Origin: CAZIGM01 sp964538675
GTDB taxonomy: Bacteria > Bacillota > Bacilli > Tepidibacillales > Tepidibacillaceae
Reading direction: 5' to 3'
NCBI GenBank assembly: GCA_964538675.1
Contig: CAZIGM010000025.1
Span: 1-28,796, forward strand
DNA: 28,796 nucleotides
Position 1 is the stretch's first letter; each line of letters starts with the position of its first letter. The position numbers and the translations under genes were made by a program. Under the pieces are notes generated by a model. It had not been told where the DNA came from. It made no database searches and saw only the letters and a program-made list of their open reading frames with translations. This document shows, piece by piece, positions 8,895 through 17,381 of this stretch.

Positions 8895-10133
8895 ATGTTA
8901 CGTCTTAATCGATTAATCGGACTAATAATTATTGTTGTTGTACTATCAGTATTGATGGTAGTTACGATTGGCGATGTTTTGGATAATGTTATCCTAGGAT
9001 TAGATTTACAAGGCGGATTCGAAGTACTATATGAGGCAAGTAACGCTAATGGTGATGAGGTTACTAAGGATGCCTTAAAGGAAACAGCAGCCGCAATTGA
9101 AAGAAGGATTGATGTTTTAGGTGTTACAGAAACATCTATAAATATTGAGGGTAGTGATCGAATTAGAATACAGCTTGCAGGTGTTACCGATCAAGATGCT
9201 GCTAGAGAGTTACTTGGTAAGCCAGCTAAGCTTACTTTTAGGAATTCTGATAATGAGATACTTATGGATGGTACAGATCTTGAAGAGGGCGCTGCAAAAG
9301 TCGATTTCGATAACATTGGAAATCCAGTAGTTGTACTAAAACTAAAAGATGCTAATAAATTTAGAGATATAACAGCAGAGTATATTGGTAAAAAGATTGG
9401 TATTTACCTTGACGAAGATAGAATACAAAATCCAAAAGTAGAAACTATAATTTCTAGTGGGAATGCAATTATTGATGGGCAAGAAAGTATTGAAGAAGCT
9501 CAAGGATTAGCTGATTTGTTAAATGCTGGAGCTTTGCCGTTAGAATTAAAGGAGATGCAAGCACAAAGTGTGGGAGCTACTCTTGGGATGAAATCTTTGG
9601 ATTTAACGATAAAAGCAGGTATTATAGGTTCAATTATAGTTCTTCTGTTTATGATTATTTTTTATCGAATCCCTGGTATTATTGCTAGTTTTTCATTAAT
9701 AGTTTATGTATATGTTATATTGGTTATTTTTTGGCAGTTACATGTTACGTTGACATTATCAGGTATTGCCGCATTAGTATTAGGTATAGGTATGGCTGTT
9801 GATGCTAATATAATTACATACGAAAGAGTTAAAGATGAGCTTAGAAGTGGGAAAAGTCTCTTATCATCATTTCGTTCAGGTTCTAGAAGAGCTTTTACAA
9901 CAATTATTGATGCCAATCTAACAACTATTTTAGCAGCTATTGTATTATATTCCTTTAGCGTATCTTCTGGCTCAGTTAGGGGCTTTGCTATTACACTTAT
10001 TGTAAGTATAATTGTCAGCTTATTTACAGCTGTTTATGGCTCAAGATTATTACTTAATCTCTTCGTTCGATCTAATTTAGTAACTAAGTCGTGGGCTTAT
10101 GGAGTAAAGGAGGAAGAGATAGGTGAACTTTAA
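8895..10133 (+). CDS. secD: Protein translocase subunit SecD
   Basis: A 412-residue SecD of the short Gram-positive type. It has one N-terminal helix, an extracytoplasmic domain (about 30-235) opening with LGLDLQGGFEVLYEA, then five helices. The RND-type signature LGIGMAVDANIITYERVKDE appears at about 300-319. With SecF it uses the proton gradient to help SecYEG complete protein export. The site AAAAGGAGG precedes the ATG. The stop codon overlaps the start of secF by 11 bases, so the two products are likely made in equal amounts. Bacillus subtilis has one fused SecDF protein; separate genes are the more common arrangement elsewhere, including Clostridia. Confidence 0.95.
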   Translation: MLRLNRLIGLIIIVVVLSVLMVVTIGDVLDNVILGLDLQGGFEVLYEASNANGDEVTKDALKETAAAIERRIDVLGVTETSINIEGSDRIRIQLAGVTDQDAARELLGKPAKLTFRNSDNEILMDGTDLEEGAAKVDFDNIGNPVVVLKLKDANKFRDITAEYIGKKIGIYLDEDRIQNPKVETIISSGNAIIDGQESIEEAQGLADLLNAGALPLELKEMQAQSVGATLGMKSLDLTIKAGIIGSIIVLLFMIIFYRIPGIIASFSLIVYVYVILVIFWQLHVTLTLSGIAALVLGIGMAVDANIITYERVKDELRSGKSLLSSFRSGSRRAFTTIIDANLTTILAAIVLYSFSVSSGSVRGFAITLIVSIIVSLFTAVYGSRLLLNLFVRSNLVTKSWAYGVKEEEIGEL

Positions 10134-11064
10134 TTTCAACTTTATTAAATATAAAAAGATTTATTTTTCTATATCAGGATTGATTGTTTTATTAGGTATT
10201 ATTTCATTACTTGTGTTTGGTTTAAATTTAGGAATAGACTTTGTTAGTGGTTCTCGAATTGAAATAAATATTGAGAAGACATTTATCGAAAGTGATATTA
10301 GGGATTTACTACAGGATGTTGAAACTAAGGCTAAGGCACAAGGAATAGATAATGTAGATCTTACGCCATCATCAATAACCGTTGCGGGAAATAATAATGA
10401 AATAGCTGTAGTTAGGTTTGATAAAACGGTTGATTCGAGTGTATTACCAATTATTAAAGAGGTATTTAGAGCAGAATACGGTGAGCATGTAGATTTAGCA
10501 GAAAGCATGGTTGACCCTACCATAGGTAGAGAAACAGCGAAAAATGCTCTTTATGCTATATTAGCTGCATCTGTAGGAATTATTATTTATGTTACTATCA
10601 GATTTGAATATCGATTCGCAATTGCTTCAATTGTTGCATTGTTACATGATGCTTTTTTTGTTATAGCTTTATTTTCAATATTAAAACTTGAAGTAGATAT
10701 GACGTTTATTGCAGCAATACTAACTATAGTCGGTTATTCAATCAATGATACTATTGTTATATTTGATCGAATAAGAGAGAACCTTAAAAATGCAAAGCTT
10801 AAAAGCAAAGAAGATTTAGAAACTATCGTTAATAATAGCTTAAATCAAACATTAGTGCGTTCAATAAATACAACACTTACCGTTCTTATAGTGGCACTTG
10901 CACTTTATTTCTTAGGTGGGGCAGGTATTAAAAACTTCTCTTTCGCTCTTTTATTAGGTCTATTTAGTGGTGCGTATTCTTCAATCTTCATTGCATCACA
11001 AATTTGGGTGCTATGGAAAGCAAGAGATTTAAAGAAAAAAGGATTCAAAGTTCAAGCTGAGTAG
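10123..11064 (+). CDS. secF: Protein translocase subunit SecF
   Basis: A 313-residue SecF with the N-terminal element FGLNLGIDFVSGSRIEI (about 30-46), an extracytoplasmic domain to about 140, and the five-helix RND half. That half carries TIVGYSINDTIVIFDRIREN at about 203-222, the SecF counterpart of the proton-relay segment of SecD. The start is GTG at 10123, preceded at good spacing by AAAGGAGGA, and lies inside the end of secD. A strong terminator follows 6 bases after the stop, so secD-secF forms a closed two-gene unit. Confidence 0.95.
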   Translation: MNFNFNFIKYKKIYFSISGLIVLLGIISLLVFGLNLGIDFVSGSRIEINIEKTFIESDIRDLLQDVETKAKAQGIDNVDLTPSSITVAGNNNEIAVVRFDKTVDSSVLPIIKEVFRAEYGEHVDLAESMVDPTIGRETAKNALYAILAASVGIIIYVTIRFEYRFAIASIVALLHDAFFVIALFSILKLEVDMTFIAAILTIVGYSINDTIVIFDRIRENLKNAKLKSKEDLETIVNNSLNQTLVRSINTTLTVLIVALALYFLGGAGIKNFSFALLLGLFSGAYSSIFIASQIWVLWKARDLKKKGFKVQAE

Positions 11065-11069
11065 ATATT

Positions 11070-11095
11070 AAAAAACCGCGATTTCGCGGTTTTTT
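11070..11095 (+). terminator. Terminator after secF
   Basis: A perfect hairpin of AAAAAACCGCG, loop ATTT, CGCGGTTTTTT. The A and T tracts on both flanks make it potentially bidirectional. recJ therefore needs a promoter downstream of it, within the repeat-filled region. Confidence 0.93.
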
Positions 11096-11100
11096 AGAGT

Positions 11101-11172
11101 GTCGGTATAGTGAGTACCGGAGATTAAAGTGTAACGCAGAAATTGAGCATTTAATCCTCAATTTAACAGTCT
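11101..11172 (+). repeat. Partial copy A of the 126-bp hairpin repeat
   Basis: Bases 11110-11157 match 11411-11458 of copy B at 47 of 48 positions. The copy lacks the left part of the unit (the hairpin's first arm is lost or diverged) and continues into CCTCAATTTAACAGTCTG. This is the right-edge sequence also seen, inverted, in the copy near 17230-17250. Confidence 0.85.
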
Positions 11173-11345
11173 GGATAAAGCCGAACTTATATCGTGTTCT
11201 TTACGATATTAGCACCCAAGAAGTTACTCATATGAAGATAATTCAAGAGCACAAGTCACGCTATAATGCTAAAGCATTTAGTCGTGCTATGTGAGACTTA
11301 TCCTAAATTCAATATTCCCACTTTTAAAAGTGGGAACCTAATCAA
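11168..11345 (+). mobile_element. Hairpin-rich insert between two repeat copies, possibly a non-autonomous IS200/IS605-like element
   Basis: This stretch interrupts what would otherwise be two adjacent repeat units. It has a perfect 7-bp hairpin near its left end (ATATCGT / ACGATAT, 11189-11209), an imperfect stem in the middle (11257-11286), and a perfect palindrome near its right end (CCCACTTTTAAAAGTGGG within 11315-11336). The right palindrome is followed by TCAA at 11342-11345. Subterminal hairpins, a TCAA right end, insertion after a short T/A-rich motif (TTAAC) and no target duplication are features of IS200/IS605 elements. An open frame of about 40 codons ends at the TGA at 11291-11293, but I do not recognise its product. 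Boundaries are inferred and could be off by several bases. Confidence 0.35.
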
Positions 11346-11349
11346 ATCT

Positions 11350-11463
11350 GGGAAAAATGCTCTAGTTCAAGGCACACGAAAATCGGAGGAACGGAGCTTA
11401 CTTAACGTAAGTGAGTACCGGAGAATAAAGTGTAACGCAGAAATTGAGCATTTAATCCAGACT
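11350..11463 (+). repeat. Nearly full copy B of the 126-bp hairpin repeat
   Basis: It contains the left arm (AAATGCTCTAGTTCAAGGC), the core hairpin (CGGAGCTTACTT / AAGTGAGTACCG, 11394-11422) and the right edge GAGCATTTAATCC. It matches the inverted copy near 17122-17261 across the whole unit, with differences mainly between the left arm and the hairpin. It ends immediately before the recJ ribosome-binding region. Confidence 0.88.
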
Positions 11464-11481
11464 GTAGGAATGGAGCTTACT
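11464..11481 (+). promoter_or_regulatory. recJ ribosome binding site embedded in a repeat fragment
   Basis: GTAGGAATGGAGCTTACT matches the repeat core GTAGGAACGGAGCTTACT (as read in the inverted copy near 17175-17195) at 17 of 18 positions. It is immediately followed by the recJ ATG. GGAG lies 6 bases before the start codon and is the only plausible ribosome binding site. Confidence 0.72.
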
Positions 11482-13806
11482 ATGTTGTATTCTAAAAAAA
11501 GATGGAAAGTTCAAGCTTATGATTCTGAAGAAGTAGGTAAAATTGCAAAAGATTTTGGACTACATCCAATGATAGCAAAAATATTAGCTATACGCGGAAT
11601 AAATACTAAGGATAGTATATATAGATTTTTTAATATTGACGAGGCATTATTCTTTGATCCTTATCAATTCAATGATATGAAGAAAACGGTAGAAAGAATT
11701 AAATTAGCAATATTTAAAAATGAGAAGATACTCATATATGGTGATTATGACGCTGATGGAGTTACTAGTACAGCTCTTTTATATAAAACTTTAGCTAAAT
11801 TAGGTGCTGATTGTTCTTTTTATATTCCCAATAGATTCACTGAAGGTTACGGCATAAATAATGAGGCAATCGGAAGAGCGCATACAAATGATGTTAAAGT
11901 AATAATAACTGTTGATACGGGAATAAGTGCAGTTGAAGGTGCAGAATTAGCGAAGAACTTAGGAATTTCATTGATTGTGACTGATCATCATGAACCGCAA
12001 GCTATATTACCAGATGCTTATGCAATTCTTAATCCAAAAAAACCAGGAGAAGCATATCCTTTTAAGAATTTGGCTGGTGTAGGGGTGGCTTTTAAATTAG
12101 CTCATGCATTATTAGGTAAGATTCCTAAAGAATATATGGATCTTGTAGCTATTGGTACTATAGCTGATTTAGTACCTTTAATGGATGAAAATAGAGTAAT
12201 TGCTACATTAGGATTAAAACAGATGCAAACCACGTCTAATATTGGTATACAGTCATTGTTGGATGAAGCTAATCTTAAAGATAAAAAATTATCTACATAT
12301 CATATTGGTTTTATTATAGGACCACGAATTAATGCTATTGGTCGTCTTGAATCATCGCATAATGCTGTTCAATTATTAATTACTGAGGATAAAGAAGAAG
12401 CAAGAAAAATAACTAAGGAATTAGATAATATTAATCGGGAACGCCAATTATTAGTGAAGAAAACTACTGAAGAAGCTATACAGATAATCCAAGAACAAAA
12501 CATGGTAAATGATAAGGTCTTAGTAGTTGTAAAAGAGAATTGGAACGTTGGAGTTATTGGAATTGTGGCCTCACATGTTTTAAAAAATTACTATAAACCT
12601 ACAATTATACTTAGTATTGATACTGAAACAAAAATTGCTAAAGGCTCATGTAGAAGTATTGATGGATATAATATTTATAATGCATTAACAGAGGTTAAAC
12701 ATTTATTAATTAATTATGGTGGTCATCCTGCTGCTGCTGGGTTAAGCATTAATGAAGAGAATGTATCTTTACTAAGAGAAGGATTAAACGGATTAGCAGA
12801 TGAGTGGCTAAATGATGAAGATTTTATTCCTTATGAAAATGTTGATGTTGCTTGCACTTTGGAAGATATTGATCTTAATCTGATACAACAAATAGAAAAA
12901 CTAGGACCTTTTGGGATAGGAAATCCTCACCCAATAGTCTTAATTGATGAAGTGGCAGTAACTAGCACTATTGCATTGGGAAATCAAAATCAACATTTAA
13001 AAATAAATGTTAAAAACAATGAAAAAAATATTGAAGCAATATATTTTAATAATGGGAACTTTGCCAAAGAAATTGCAAGCTTATCAAACATACAGCTTCT
13101 TGGCGAATTAAATATAAATGAATGGAAGGGTAAAAAGAAACCCCAAGTTATTATTAGGGATATGAAAATAGATAATATTCAAATTTTTGATTGGAGAGGT
13201 TCATATAATAACAATTTAAGTGATTTAAGAAAAATCCCTTACATGGATGTAGCACTTTTGTATATTGATGAAGTTGAGAATAAAATTAATGGAGATAAGT
13301 GGAATTATATTCCTTATAAAGACTGGAAAAATATTAAAAAATATGATATAAAATCTATTGTATTGATTCATTTACCACCATCTATTCAATTGCTAAAAGA
13401 ATTGTTAATATCAGTACCCAATCTGGAAAGAATATATTGTATATTTGAAATTCAAAACAAAGATATGACAAAGATTAATATAAATAGAGATTTATTTAAA
13501 AAAGTATATATTGCTTTATTGAAGAATGATTCATTACGTAATGTAACAAGTATTGAAAACTACTTTAAAAAAAATAATTTTAATTCTGAATTATGTAAAT
13601 TTATACTTGAAGTTTTTGAAGAATTAGAACTAATAACAAGAAATAACGACAAAATTGAAATTAAGTCTAACTCCGAAAAAACAGACCTGATTCATTCAAC
13701 CATTTATCAAAATTATTTAGAAGAAGAAGAAATTAAAAAAATATTTTTATATTCTAATATGAATAAACTAAAAGAATGGTTTCTAAATCAATATTATAAT
13801 AAGTAA
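11482..13806 (+). CDS. recJ: Single-stranded-DNA-specific exonuclease RecJ
   Basis: A 774-residue DHH/DHHA1 nuclease, close to the roughly 786 residues of Bacillus RecJ. Visible motifs are YGDYDADGVTSTAL (DYDADG at about 87-92), VTDHHEP (DHH at about 168-170), an NP-K element and YGGHPAAAG (GGH at about 413-415). These are metal-binding or conserved catalytic elements. The C-terminal region (about 570-774) is the less conserved extra domain of Firmicutes RecJ. The enzyme degrades single-stranded DNA 5' to 3' in recombination and mismatch repair. I chose the ATG at 11482: the frame stays open upstream to 11266, but that part encodes repeat DNA with no family similarity. apt follows after 22 bases. 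Confidence 0.94.
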   Translation: MLYSKKRWKVQAYDSEEVGKIAKDFGLHPMIAKILAIRGINTKDSIYRFFNIDEALFFDPYQFNDMKKTVERIKLAIFKNEKILIYGDYDADGVTSTALLYKTLAKLGADCSFYIPNRFTEGYGINNEAIGRAHTNDVKVIITVDTGISAVEGAELAKNLGISLIVTDHHEPQAILPDAYAILNPKKPGEAYPFKNLAGVGVAFKLAHALLGKIPKEYMDLVAIGTIADLVPLMDENRVIATLGLKQMQTTSNIGIQSLLDEANLKDKKLSTYHIGFIIGPRINAIGRLESSHNAVQLLITEDKEEARKITKELDNINRERQLLVKKTTEEAIQIIQEQNMVNDKVLVVVKENWNVGVIGIVASHVLKNYYKPTIILSIDTETKIAKGSCRSIDGYNIYNALTEVKHLLINYGGHPAAAGLSINEENVSLLREGLNGLADEWLNDEDFIPYENVDVACTLEDIDLNLIQQIEKLGPFGIGNPHPIVLIDEVAVTSTIALGNQNQHLKINVKNNEKNIEAIYFNNGNFAKEIASLSNIQLLGELNINEWKGKKKPQVIIRDMKIDNIQIFDWRGSYNNNLSDLRKIPYMDVALLYIDEVENKINGDKWNYIPYKDWKNIKKYDIKSIVLIHLPPSIQLLKELLISVPNLERIYCIFEIQNKDMTKININRDLFKKVYIALLKNDSLRNVTSIENYFKKNNFNSELCKFILEVFEELELITRNNDKIEIKSNSEKTDLIHSTIYQNYLEEEEIKKIFLYSNMNKLKEWFLNQYYNK

Positions 13807-13828
13807 TATATTACTAGGAGGAGTTAGA

Positions 13829-14341
13829 ATGGATTACAAAAGCTTAATAAGGGTTATTCCGGATTTTCCACAGCAGGGTATTTCTTTTAAAGACATTACA
13901 ACTTTACTAAAAGATGGGGAAGCATATAGAAGTGCAATAGATCAAATTGCGAATTATGCAAGAGATAAAAAAATAGATCTTATTGCTGGCCCTGAGGCTA
14001 GAGGATTTGTTGTAGGAGCTCCGGTTTCTTATGCTTTAGGCGCTGGTTTTATTCCTATACGAAAAAAAGGTAAATTACCTTATGAAACGATAGAAGCAAG
14101 TTATGACCTAGAGTACGGAAAAGACGCTTTAGCTATTCATAAAGATGCTATTAAGCCAGGTCAAAGGATACTGATTGCTGACGATTTATTAGCTACAGGT
14201 GGTACAATTAGTAGTACTATTGAGTTGATTGAGAAACTTGGTGGAGAAATTGTCGGAGCCGCCTTCTTGATTGAGTTAAGTTATTTACGCGGAAGAGAAA
14301 AATTGGGTAAAATAGATATTTTCTCTTTAGTAACATATTAA
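13829..14341 (+). CDS. apt: Adenine phosphoribosyltransferase
   Basis: A 170-residue protein of the usual Apt length. It starts with the family pattern IRVIPDFPQQGISFKDITTL, has GPEARGFVVGAPVSYALG at about 53-70, and carries the PRPP-binding motif ILIADDLLATGGT at about 113-125. It converts adenine and PRPP to AMP in purine salvage. The site TAGGAGGAG precedes the ATG. The recJ-apt-relA order matches Bacillus. The terminator at 14376-14421 ends this transcript. Confidence 0.96.
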   Translation: MDYKSLIRVIPDFPQQGISFKDITTLLKDGEAYRSAIDQIANYARDKKIDLIAGPEARGFVVGAPVSYALGAGFIPIRKKGKLPYETIEASYDLEYGKDALAIHKDAIKPGQRILIADDLLATGGTISSTIELIEKLGGEIVGAAFLIELSYLRGREKLGKIDIFSLVTY

Positions 14342-14375
14342 AGACTTAGTGTTTTTAATTTTTTAAATTATGAGA

Positions 14376-14421
14376 GGGGTAAAAAGAGAGTACACTACTC
14401 TTTTAATCCCTTTTTATTTTT
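14376..14421 (+). terminator. Terminator between apt and relA
   Basis: GGGGTAAAAAGAG pairs with CTCTTTTAATCCC across a loop of about 9 bases, with a small mismatch, and is followed by TTTTTATTTTT. relA must then have its own promoter; TCGACA (14428-14433) and TTAAAT (14451-14456) with a 17-base spacer are the best but weak candidates. Confidence 0.82.
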
Positions 14422-14496
14422 GTTATTTCGACAATACTTTACAAGATAACTTAAATGGTTGATAATATAGAGAAAATATACTTAAAAGGTGAACTT

Positions 14497-16662
14497 ATGA
14501 AACATCAGATAGAAGAATTAATAAAAAAAGCAAGTGAATATATGTCAATTGAAGATATTGGATTGATTGAAAAGGCATATCAATTTGCAAAAGCTGCTCA
14601 TGAAGACCAAGTTAGACATTCTGGTGAATCATATATTATTCATCCAATAAAGGTTGCGGAAATTCTAGTTAATTTACAATTAGATGTAGTTACAGTAATC
14701 TCCGGGCTATTACATGATGTAGTAGAGGATACAGATGTTACATTAAAAGAAATTGAGACTCAGTTCAGTATAGAAGTGGCTATATTAGTAGATGGTGTAA
14801 CAAAATTGGGTAGAATAAAATATAAGTCTAAAGAGGAACAAGAGGCTGAAAACCATCGTAAAATGTTTGTTGCAATGGCAAAAGATATAAGGGTTATTCT
14901 TATTAAATTAGCTGATCGTTTGCATAATATGCGAACTTTAAACCATTTACCTGAAGAAAAACAACGACGTATCTCTTATGAGACTTTAGAAATTTTTGCC
15001 CCTTTAGCACATCGATTAGGGATATCAACAATTAAGTGGGAATTAGAAGATATTTCATTAAGATATATTAATCCTCAACAGTACTATCGAATTGTAAATC
15101 TAATGAAGAAAAAAAGAACTGAACGAGAAGAATATTTAAATGATGTTATTTACTCTATAAAAGATAGATTAAATGAGCTGGACATTCGTTCGGAGATATC
15201 AGGACGTCCGAAACATATATATAGCATCTATAATAAAATGACAAAACAGAATAAGAATTTTAATGAAATATATGATTTATTGGCAGTTAGGGTAGTGGTG
15301 GAGACTATTAAGGACTGCTATGCCGTCTTAGGTATTATCCATACTCTTTGGAAGCCGATGCCTGGAAGGTTCAAGGATTTTATTGCTATGCCTAAGGCAA
15401 ACATGTATCAATCATTACATACTACTGTAATCGGTCCAAAGGGAGATCCGTTAGAGGTTCAGATTCGCACATTTGAAATGCATCATACAGCTGAATATGG
15501 GATTGCTGCTCATTGGGCATATAAAGAAGGAAAAGCCCAGATAGAAGGAAGCTTTGAGGAAAAGCTAACTTGGTTTCGCGAAATTCTAGAATGGGAAAAT
15601 GAATATCGTGATGCACAGGAATTTATGGAATCATTGAAAATGGATTTGTTTTCAGACGTTGTTTTTGTCTTTACTCCAAAAGGAGATGTAATTGAATTAC
15701 CGCATGGTTCTGTTCCCCTTGATTTCGCATATCGGATTCATACTGAAGTAGGAAATCGCTGTATTGGCTCGAAAGTAAATGGGAAGATTGTACCACTAGA
15801 TTATAGATTAAAAACAGGGGACATTGTTGAAATATTAACATCTAAGCATAGTTACGGACCAGGTCAAGATTGGCTGAAAATCGCTCAATCTTCTAATGCT
15901 AGATCTAAAATTAAAGCATGGTTTAAGAAAGAAAAGAGAAGTGAAAACATAATAAAGGGAAAAGAGAGTGTTGAAAGAGAATTACAACGAAATGGTTATG
16001 AGCCATCTGATTTTATGACTTCAGAATTATTAAAAGAAATTACTAATAAATTTAATTTTTCTGAAGAAGATGATATGTATGCAGCTATTGGATATAGTGG
16101 CATCACAGCAGCCCAAATAGTTACTAGACTAACTGAAAAAGCAAAAAAGGCAAATGAAAATATTTCTATTAAAGAGATTGGTATTCGCCAACCAACGGTT
16201 ACAAAAAAGAATAAATTACCTGGTGGAGTTAAAGTTAAAGGCGTAGATAATTTACTTGTTAGGTTTTCTAGATGCTGTAATCCTGTACCTGGTGATGAAA
16301 TTGTAGGCTTTATTACTAGGGGTAGAGGTGTATCTATTCATCGGAGAGACTGTCCAAATGTTGAGCATGAAGAAAGTAGTGAAAGAATTATTTCTGTTGA
16401 ATGGGATAATGCAGAACAGTTATCCTATACCGCGGATATTGAAGTAATAGGAATTGATCGAAGAGGTTTATTAAATGAAGTATTACAGGCGGTTTCTGAA
16501 ACAAAGACAAATATGACAGCAGTCTCAGGAAAAACAAATAAAAATAAAATGGCAACAATATTGATGACAATTTTAATAAATAACACTGAACACTTGCAGC
16601 AAGTTGTTGATAGAATTAAAAGAGTTAAAGACGTTTATTCAGTTAGAAGAATCATGCAGTAA
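14497..16662 (+). CDS. relA: Bifunctional (p)ppGpp synthetase/hydrolase (Rel)
   Basis: A 721-residue Rel protein with all domains in order. The HD hydrolase has HPIKVAEIL and HDVVEDT (H73, D74 and the following E-D pair). The synthetase (about 225-345) has GRFKDFIAMPKANMYQSLHT, followed by a TGS domain (about 385-445), a zinc-finger-like helical region with RCCNPVPGDE, and a C-terminal ACT domain (about 645-720). The RFKD motif (residues 291-294), rather than EXDD, and an intact HD site mark a bifunctional enzyme that both makes and degrades the stringent-response alarmone. I chose the ATG at 14497 because AAAAGGTGA precedes it; the in-frame ATG at 14455 has no ribosome binding site. dtd follows after 14 bases. 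Confidence 0.95.
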   Translation: MKHQIEELIKKASEYMSIEDIGLIEKAYQFAKAAHEDQVRHSGESYIIHPIKVAEILVNLQLDVVTVISGLLHDVVEDTDVTLKEIETQFSIEVAILVDGVTKLGRIKYKSKEEQEAENHRKMFVAMAKDIRVILIKLADRLHNMRTLNHLPEEKQRRISYETLEIFAPLAHRLGISTIKWELEDISLRYINPQQYYRIVNLMKKKRTEREEYLNDVIYSIKDRLNELDIRSEISGRPKHIYSIYNKMTKQNKNFNEIYDLLAVRVVVETIKDCYAVLGIIHTLWKPMPGRFKDFIAMPKANMYQSLHTTVIGPKGDPLEVQIRTFEMHHTAEYGIAAHWAYKEGKAQIEGSFEEKLTWFREILEWENEYRDAQEFMESLKMDLFSDVVFVFTPKGDVIELPHGSVPLDFAYRIHTEVGNRCIGSKVNGKIVPLDYRLKTGDIVEILTSKHSYGPGQDWLKIAQSSNARSKIKAWFKKEKRSENIIKGKESVERELQRNGYEPSDFMTSELLKEITNKFNFSEEDDMYAAIGYSGITAAQIVTRLTEKAKKANENISIKEIGIRQPTVTKKNKLPGGVKVKGVDNLLVRFSRCCNPVPGDEIVGFITRGRGVSIHRRDCPNVEHEESSERIISVEWDNAEQLSYTADIEVIGIDRRGLLNEVLQAVSETKTNMTAVSGKTNKNKMATILMTILINNTEHLQQVVDRIKRVKDVYSVRRIMQ

Positions 16663-16676
16663 AGGGGCTGTTTTAT

Positions 16677-17126
16677 TTGAAAGTTGTATTACAAAGGGCT
16701 AAAAATGCTAGAGTTATTTCGAACAATAAAATAGTAGGTGCCGTTGATAGTGGAGTAATGATTTTAGTTGGCGTTACTCATGAAGATAATATAATGGATG
16801 CAAGATATCTAGCAGATAAGATTGTTAACTTAAGAATATTTGAGGATGATGAAGGAAAGATGAATTTATCTCTTTTAGATGTTGGAGGTAGCGTACTTTC
16901 TATTTCTCAATTCACTCTATATGGTGATGTTAGAAAGGGTAGAAGACCTAATTTTACAAGTGCAGCAAAACCAGAACATGCTGAAAAAATGTATGACACT
17001 TTAAATGATTTGATTAGAAAAAAAGGCGCAAGAGTTGAAACAGGAGCCTTTGGTAAAATGATGGAAGTGGATTTTGTTAATGATGGTCCTGTCACAATCA
17101 TTCTTGATAGCAAACAGACTGTATAA
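16677..17126 (+). CDS. dtd: D-aminoacyl-tRNA deacylase
   Basis: A 149-residue Dtd, the normal length, starting at TTG with AAAGGGG upstream. Family motifs are MKVVLQRAKNARV at the start, LSISQFTLYGD (S77-QFTL) and the C-terminal NDGPVT with the Gly-Pro pair used in chiral proofreading. It hydrolyses D-aminoacyl-tRNA and mischarged glycyl-tRNA-Ala. The relA-dtd pair is conserved in Firmicutes. The TAA stop at 17124-17126 is formed by the edge of a repeat copy (TATAAAATGCCC), so the last residues may have been set by the repeat insertion. Confidence 0.95.
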   Translation: MKVVLQRAKNARVISNNKIVGAVDSGVMILVGVTHEDNIMDARYLADKIVNLRIFEDDEGKMNLSLLDVGGSVLSISQFTLYGDVRKGRRPNFTSAAKPEHAEKMYDTLNDLIRKKGARVETGAFGKMMEVDFVNDGPVTIILDSKQTV

Positions 17127-17261
17127 AATGCCCTATTTCTGCGTTGCAGCTTAAATCTTCGGTACTCACTTACGTTAAGTAAGCTCCGTTCCTACGATTA
17201 TAAGCGCGCCTTGAACTAGAACATTTTCTACAGTCTGTCAAATTGAGGATAAAATGCCCAA
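17122..17261 (-). repeat. Full inverted copy D of the 126-bp hairpin repeat
   Basis: Read on the minus strand it carries the left arm (TCTAGTTCAAGGCGCGC), TTATAATCGTAGGAACGG, the core hairpin with TTAACGTAAG, and AGAAATAGGGCATTTTAT. The edge ATAAAATGCCC occurs at 17123 and again at 17249, giving a direct repeat 126 bp apart, so the unit is bounded by, or was once tandem with, itself. It overlaps the dtd stop codon. Confidence 0.9.
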
Positions 17262-17381
17262 TTTCGGAGTAGTAGGTTGTATATGTAGTTTACATATAGG
17301 TTACAAATAACTAGTAAAGATCAATTGATTATGATTAGTTTTGTATATTATTTATTTGAAATATTATAAGGAGGCTTCTAA

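Noticed and set aside
10161..10523. A 120-codon minus-strand open frame inside secF
   Set aside because: Antisense shadow of a conserved gene, with no independent support.
11178..11293. A frame of about 40 codons ending at 11293 as a transposase fragment
   Set aside because: The composition is protein-like, but I recognise no transposase motif and there is no clear start, so it is mentioned only as part of the insert.
11266..11481. A 72-codon N-terminal extension of RecJ in an open frame from ATG 11266
   Set aside because: The extension is translated repeat and insert DNA, has no ribosome binding site at 11266 and no counterpart in RecJ, while ATG 11482 has GGAG at the right distance and gives the normal family length.
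11101..11481. CRISPR array
   Set aside because: Only two repeat-like blocks about 300 bases apart, with no regular spacers and no cas genes.
17289..17351. Promoter for the cyclophilin gene
   Set aside because: TTTACA/TAGTAA and TTGATT/TATATT combinations exist, but the -10 match or the spacing is poor, so none was listed.
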